DNA of 7,748 bases. Source: Acidobacteriota bacterium (GTDB lineage Bacteria > Acidobacteriota > Vicinamibacteria > Vicinamibacterales > 2-12-FULL-66-21). The notes beneath the pieces are model-generated. The model saw only the letters and a list, made by a program, of their open reading frames with translations. It did not search any database and was not told the origin of the DNA. Of the stretch, positions 5,128-7,748 are shown in pieces (positions within the stretch are counted from its first letter, which is position 1; each line of letters starts with the position of its first letter). A program made the translations under genes and the position numbers. Location: the NCBI GenBank assembly GCA_013362195.1, contig JABFWM010000584.1, forward strand, positions 1 through 7,748, in the 5' to 3' direction.

Positions 5128-7269
5128 ATGAAAGGGAGCGCAGTCAGCAACGGAAAGCGCGCGGTGGAGGCGCCGACGCGGACCTACGAGGGGCTGTCCG
5201 GCGAAGATCTGCTTCGCGCCTACCGGCTGATGGTCACGTCCCGGAAACTCGACGACAAGGAGATTCAGCTCAAGAACCAGAGCCTGATCTTCTTTCAGAT
5301 CAGCGGCGCCGGCCACGAAGCCGTGCTGGTTGCCGCCGGCATGGCCCTCGAGCCCTCGCACGACTGGTTCTACCCGTACTACCGCGATCGGGCGCTCTGC
5401 CTCGCGCTCGGCATGACGCCGCTCGAGATGCTGCTCGCGGCGGTGGGCGCCAAGGACGATCCCAATTCCGGCGGCCGCCAGATGCCGTCGCACTGGGGCC
5501 ACCGCGCGCTGCACATCGTCTCGGGATCGAGCCCGACCGGCACCCAGTGCCTGCAGGCGATCGGCTGCGCCGAGGCCGGACGCATCTACGAGAAGGTGAC
5601 CGAGATCCCCGATCGCCTGTCGAACTTCGCGCCCCGCGAGGTCACCTACATCTCGATCGGCGAGGGGGCGACGAGCGAAGGCGAGTTCTGGGAATCGTTG
5701 AATTCCGCCTGCACGCTGAAACTGCCGGTCGTGTACCTGGTCGAAGACAACGGCTACGCCATCTCGGTGCCCGTCGAAGTCCAGACGCCGGGCGGCGACC
5801 TTTCGAAGATCGTCGCCTCGTTCCCGGGCCTGCTGGTGCAGAGCGTCGACGGGACCGATCTGCCGGCGAGCTTCAAGGCGATGCGCGCGGCGGTCGACTA
5901 CGCGCGCGCCGGCAAGGGGCCCGCGCTAGTCCACGCCAGGGTGACCCGTCCGTACTCGCATTCCTTGTCGGACGACGAGCGGTTGTACAAGACGCCGGAC
6001 GAGCGCGCGGCCGAAGCAAAGCGCGATCCGATCGTGCGGCTCGCGCAGCTCCTGCAGGAAGAAGGGCTCGCCACCGAGGCCGAGCTGCAGCAGATCGTGC
6101 GTGACGTGGAACAGGGCGTCAACGCCGCGGCCGACCAGGCGATCGCGTCCGAAAAGCCGTCGCGCGACACCGCCGAACACTTCGTGTACTCGCCGGACGT
6201 CGACCCGGCGTCTCCCGCGTTCGCGTCGGAACCTGCGCCGTCCGGCAAGCCCGACACCATGGTCGCGGCAATCAATCGCACGCTGAAGGACGAGATGGCG
6301 CGGGACCCGCGAATCATCGTCTTCGGCGAAGACGTCGCAGACTGCACGCGCGAGACCGCCCTCGACAAGGTGCCGGGCAAAGGCGGCGTGTTCAAGGTCA
6401 CCCACGGCCTGCAGCGCACGTTCGGCAGCGCCCGCGTCTTCAACTCGCCGCTGGCGGAAGCCAACATCATCGGCCGCGGCATCGGCATGGCGACCCGCGG
6501 ACTGAAGCCGGTGGTCGAGATCCAGTTCTTCGACTACATCTGGCCGGCGATGATGCAGCTGCGCGACGAGATGTCGATGCTGCGCTATCGATCGAACAAC
6601 GCGTTCTCCTGCCCGATGGTCATTCGCGTGCCGATTGGCGGCTACCTGCGCGGCGGCGCGCCCTATCACAGCCAGTCGGGCGAGAGCATCTTCGCGCACT
6701 GCCCGGGGATCCGCATCGCGTTCCCGTCGAACGCGCAGGACGCGGCAGGTCTCCTGCGCACCGCGATTCGCTGCGACGATCCGGTCCTCTTCCTCGAGCA
6801 CAAGCACCTCTATCGCCAGACCTACAACAAGGGCGAATATCCCGGACCGGACTACACGCTGCCGTTCGCAAAGGCCGCCGTGCGCCGCGAGGGCACCGAT
6901 GTCGTCGTCCTGACCTACGGCGCGCTGGTGCAGCGGTCGCTGCTGGCCGCGCAGCAGGCCGAGAAGGACGGGATCAGCGCGATGGTCGTGGACCTGCGGA
7001 CGATCGCGCCGTTCGACTGGGAGACGATTGCGGCGGCGGTCCGCAGGACGAACCGCGTCATCATCGCGCACGAGGATCAGCTGACGTGCGGGTTCGGCGC
7101 GGAGCTCGCCGCGCGCATCGCCGACGAGCTGTTCGAGCTCCTCGATGCGCCCGTCCGGCGCGTCGCCGCGCTCGATGCCCCGGTCGCCTACTATCCCGAC
7201 CTCGAAGAAGCCATTCTGCCGCAGGCGAGCGACGTGCTGAAGGCGATTCAGGCCGTCGCAACATACTAG
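5128..7269 (+). CDS. Fused alpha-beta 2-oxoacid dehydrogenase E1 (branched-chain type)
   Basis: This 713-residue protein joins both subunits of a thiamine-diphosphate E1. The enzyme decarboxylates a 2-oxoacid and passes the acyl group to lipoyl-E2. The alpha part (about 25-330) shows SGAGHEA (59-65), YYRDRA (84-89), GGRQMPSHWG (115-124) then SGSSPTGTQ, the cofactor motif GEGATSEGEFWE from 178, EDNGYAISVP from 206, and the loop SHSLSDDERLYK (277-288), like the HSxSDD phospho-loop of branched-chain E1. A Pro/Ala-rich linker near 340-376 leads to the beta part (377-713): VFGEDV (398-403, catalytic-region Glu 401), FNSPLAEANI, EIQFFDYIWPA, and YHSQSGE (513-519). The metal-binding Asp of the usual GDG is Glu179. 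Branched-chain 2-oxoacids are the best guess for substrate, but pyruvate cannot be excluded. No E2 or E3 gene is in the window. ATG 5128 follows TATAAT closely with no Shine-Dalgarno. Confidence 0.92.
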   Translation: MKGSAVSNGKRAVEAPTRTYEGLSGEDLLRAYRLMVTSRKLDDKEIQLKNQSLIFFQISGAGHEAVLVAAGMALEPSHDWFYPYYRDRALCLALGMTPLEMLLAAVGAKDDPNSGGRQMPSHWGHRALHIVSGSSPTGTQCLQAIGCAEAGRIYEKVTEIPDRLSNFAPREVTYISIGEGATSEGEFWESLNSACTLKLPVVYLVEDNGYAISVPVEVQTPGGDLSKIVASFPGLLVQSVDGTDLPASFKAMRAAVDYARAGKGPALVHARVTRPYSHSLSDDERLYKTPDERAAEAKRDPIVRLAQLLQEEGLATEAELQQIVRDVEQGVNAAADQAIASEKPSRDTAEHFVYSPDVDPASPAFASEPAPSGKPDTMVAAINRTLKDEMARDPRIIVFGEDVADCTRETALDKVPGKGGVFKVTHGLQRTFGSARVFNSPLAEANIIGRGIGMATRGLKPVVEIQFFDYIWPAMMQLRDEMSMLRYRSNNAFSCPMVIRVPIGGYLRGGAPYHSQSGESIFAHCPGIRIAFPSNAQDAAGLLRTAIRCDDPVLFLEHKHLYRQTYNKGEYPGPDYTLPFAKAAVRREGTDVVVLTYGALVQRSLLAAQQAEKDGISAMVVDLRTIAPFDWETIAAAVRRTNRVIIAHEDQLTCGFGAELAARIADELFELLDAPVRRVAALDAPVAYYPDLEEAILPQASDVLKAIQAVATY

Positions 7270-7283
7270 GATTCGAAAGGTTC

Positions 7284-7308
7284 CGTTCGGGGTTCGCGCC
7301 CGTTCGGG
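7284..7308 (+). repeat. Short direct repeat before the beta-propeller gene
   Basis: CGTTCGGG occurs at 7284-7291 and again at 7301-7308, period 17; the second copy is part of the self-complementary CCCGTTCGGG (7299-7308). It fills the 43-base gap between the E1 stop and the next ATG. There is no T-run after it, so it is not a good terminator. It may be chance in a GC-rich region. Confidence 0.3.
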
Positions 7309-7312
7309 TTGC

Positions 7313-7748
7313 ATGCGGAACGTCGCGGTCAGCCTGTCGCTGGCCCTCGCCATCGCGCTTCAGTCATTCTCGTCCGCGGCCGCGCGCGTCGACGTGCTGC
7401 GCTCGACGGGCGCGCTGCCGGCCCACATTGCCGGGGCATTTCTCAATCCGCTCGCGTTTCAACAGACGGACGATGGGCGGTTCTTCGTGTTCGATCGGCG
7501 CGCGCACGCCGTCTATGCCATCGCGGACGACGCCGCGCGCAAGGTGATCGAGGTCGGGCAGGAGAAGGGGCGCGTGCTCGATCCGACGGCGTTCGACATC
7601 GACCCGTCGGACGGCAGCTTTGTCATCGCCGACGCACCCGGCGGCCAGCAGCGCATCCAGATCTTCACGTCAGGCGGCAGTCAGCTGGGCGGCTTCACGC
7701 TGCCCGGCCGCCAGGTGCCGCGGGTCACCCTCGGCAGCATCGTCCTGA
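7313..7748 (+). CDS. N-terminal part of an exported NHL/TolB-like beta-propeller protein
   Basis: The frame is open from ATG 7313 to the window end (145 codons), so the gene is truncated by the edge. Residues 1-24 look like a Sec signal peptide: Arg2, a hydrophobic core VAVSLSLALAIAL, then SSAAA before Arg25, a good signal peptidase I site. The mature part has repeats of the NHL or six-bladed propeller kind: NPLAFQQTDDGRFFVFDR near 44-61 with AVYAI after it, and DPTAFDIDPSDGSFVIAD near 86-103 followed by RIQIFTSGGSQLGGF. Each has the pattern of hydrophobic strand, Asp-Gly turn and aromatic strand. A periplasmic or surface binding or scaffold role is likely, with no specific function apparent. 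No strong Shine-Dalgarno precedes the ATG. It lies 43 bases after the E1 gene and may be read through from it. Confidence 0.72.
   Translation, partial: MRNVAVSLSLALAIALQSFSSAAARVDVLRSTGALPAHIAGAFLNPLAFQQTDDGRFFVFDRRAHAVYAIADDAARKVIEVGQEKGRVLDPTAFDIDPSDGSFVIADAPGGQQRIQIFTSGGSQLGGFTLPGRQVPRVTLGSIVL

Overview
This is a high-GC bacterial window. Base composition, gene content (a fused alpha/beta 2-oxoacid dehydrogenase E1, MurJ next to a fosmidomycin-resistance-type transporter) and promoter style suggest an Acidobacteriota genome, perhaps Vicinamibacteria. That placement is an impression from protein style; no marker gene such as rRNA is present to test it. Most of the window is ordinary chromosome, and no CRISPR array, transposase, phage gene or tRNA was seen.

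Layout. Positions 1-195 hold the C-terminal end of a multi-spanning membrane protein that begins outside the window. Four bases later comes a complete GatB/YqeY-domain protein (200-643). A 237-base gap follows. It contains a -10-like element, a 9-base direct repeat and a strong intrinsic terminator (741-772), a layout that fits a roughly 70-nt small RNA or attenuator, and then the murJ promoter. murJ (881-2470), the lipid II flippase, overlaps by 8 bases the start of a major-facilitator exporter of the Fsr type (2463-3713). After a 104-base gap with a hairpin and a promoter comes a rhomboid intramembrane serine protease (3818-4558). It converges on a small cupin gene on the minus strand (4619-4978), with a short hairpin between the two stop codons.

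The cupin gene and a large plus-strand gene (5128-7269) diverge from a 149-base intergenic region. The large gene encodes a fused alpha and beta thiamine-diphosphate E1 of the branched-chain type. The shared region carries two tandem 23-base, near-palindromic elements at 5014-5060. The last gene (7313 to the window end) is the beginning of an exported NHL/TolB-like beta-propeller protein and runs off the edge.

How the genes work together. murJ, the transporter and the rhomboid are all envelope functions. The E1 fusion is central or branched-chain oxoacid metabolism and would need E2 and E3 partners that are not in this window. The most interesting signals are non-coding: the paired palindromes at 5014-5060, the possible small RNA at about 704-772, and a 12-base extended -10 motif repeated exactly before murJ and before the rhomboid gene. 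Several genes appear to have very short or no 5' leader and no Shine-Dalgarno sequence. I did not find a convincing wholly new multi-gene system.
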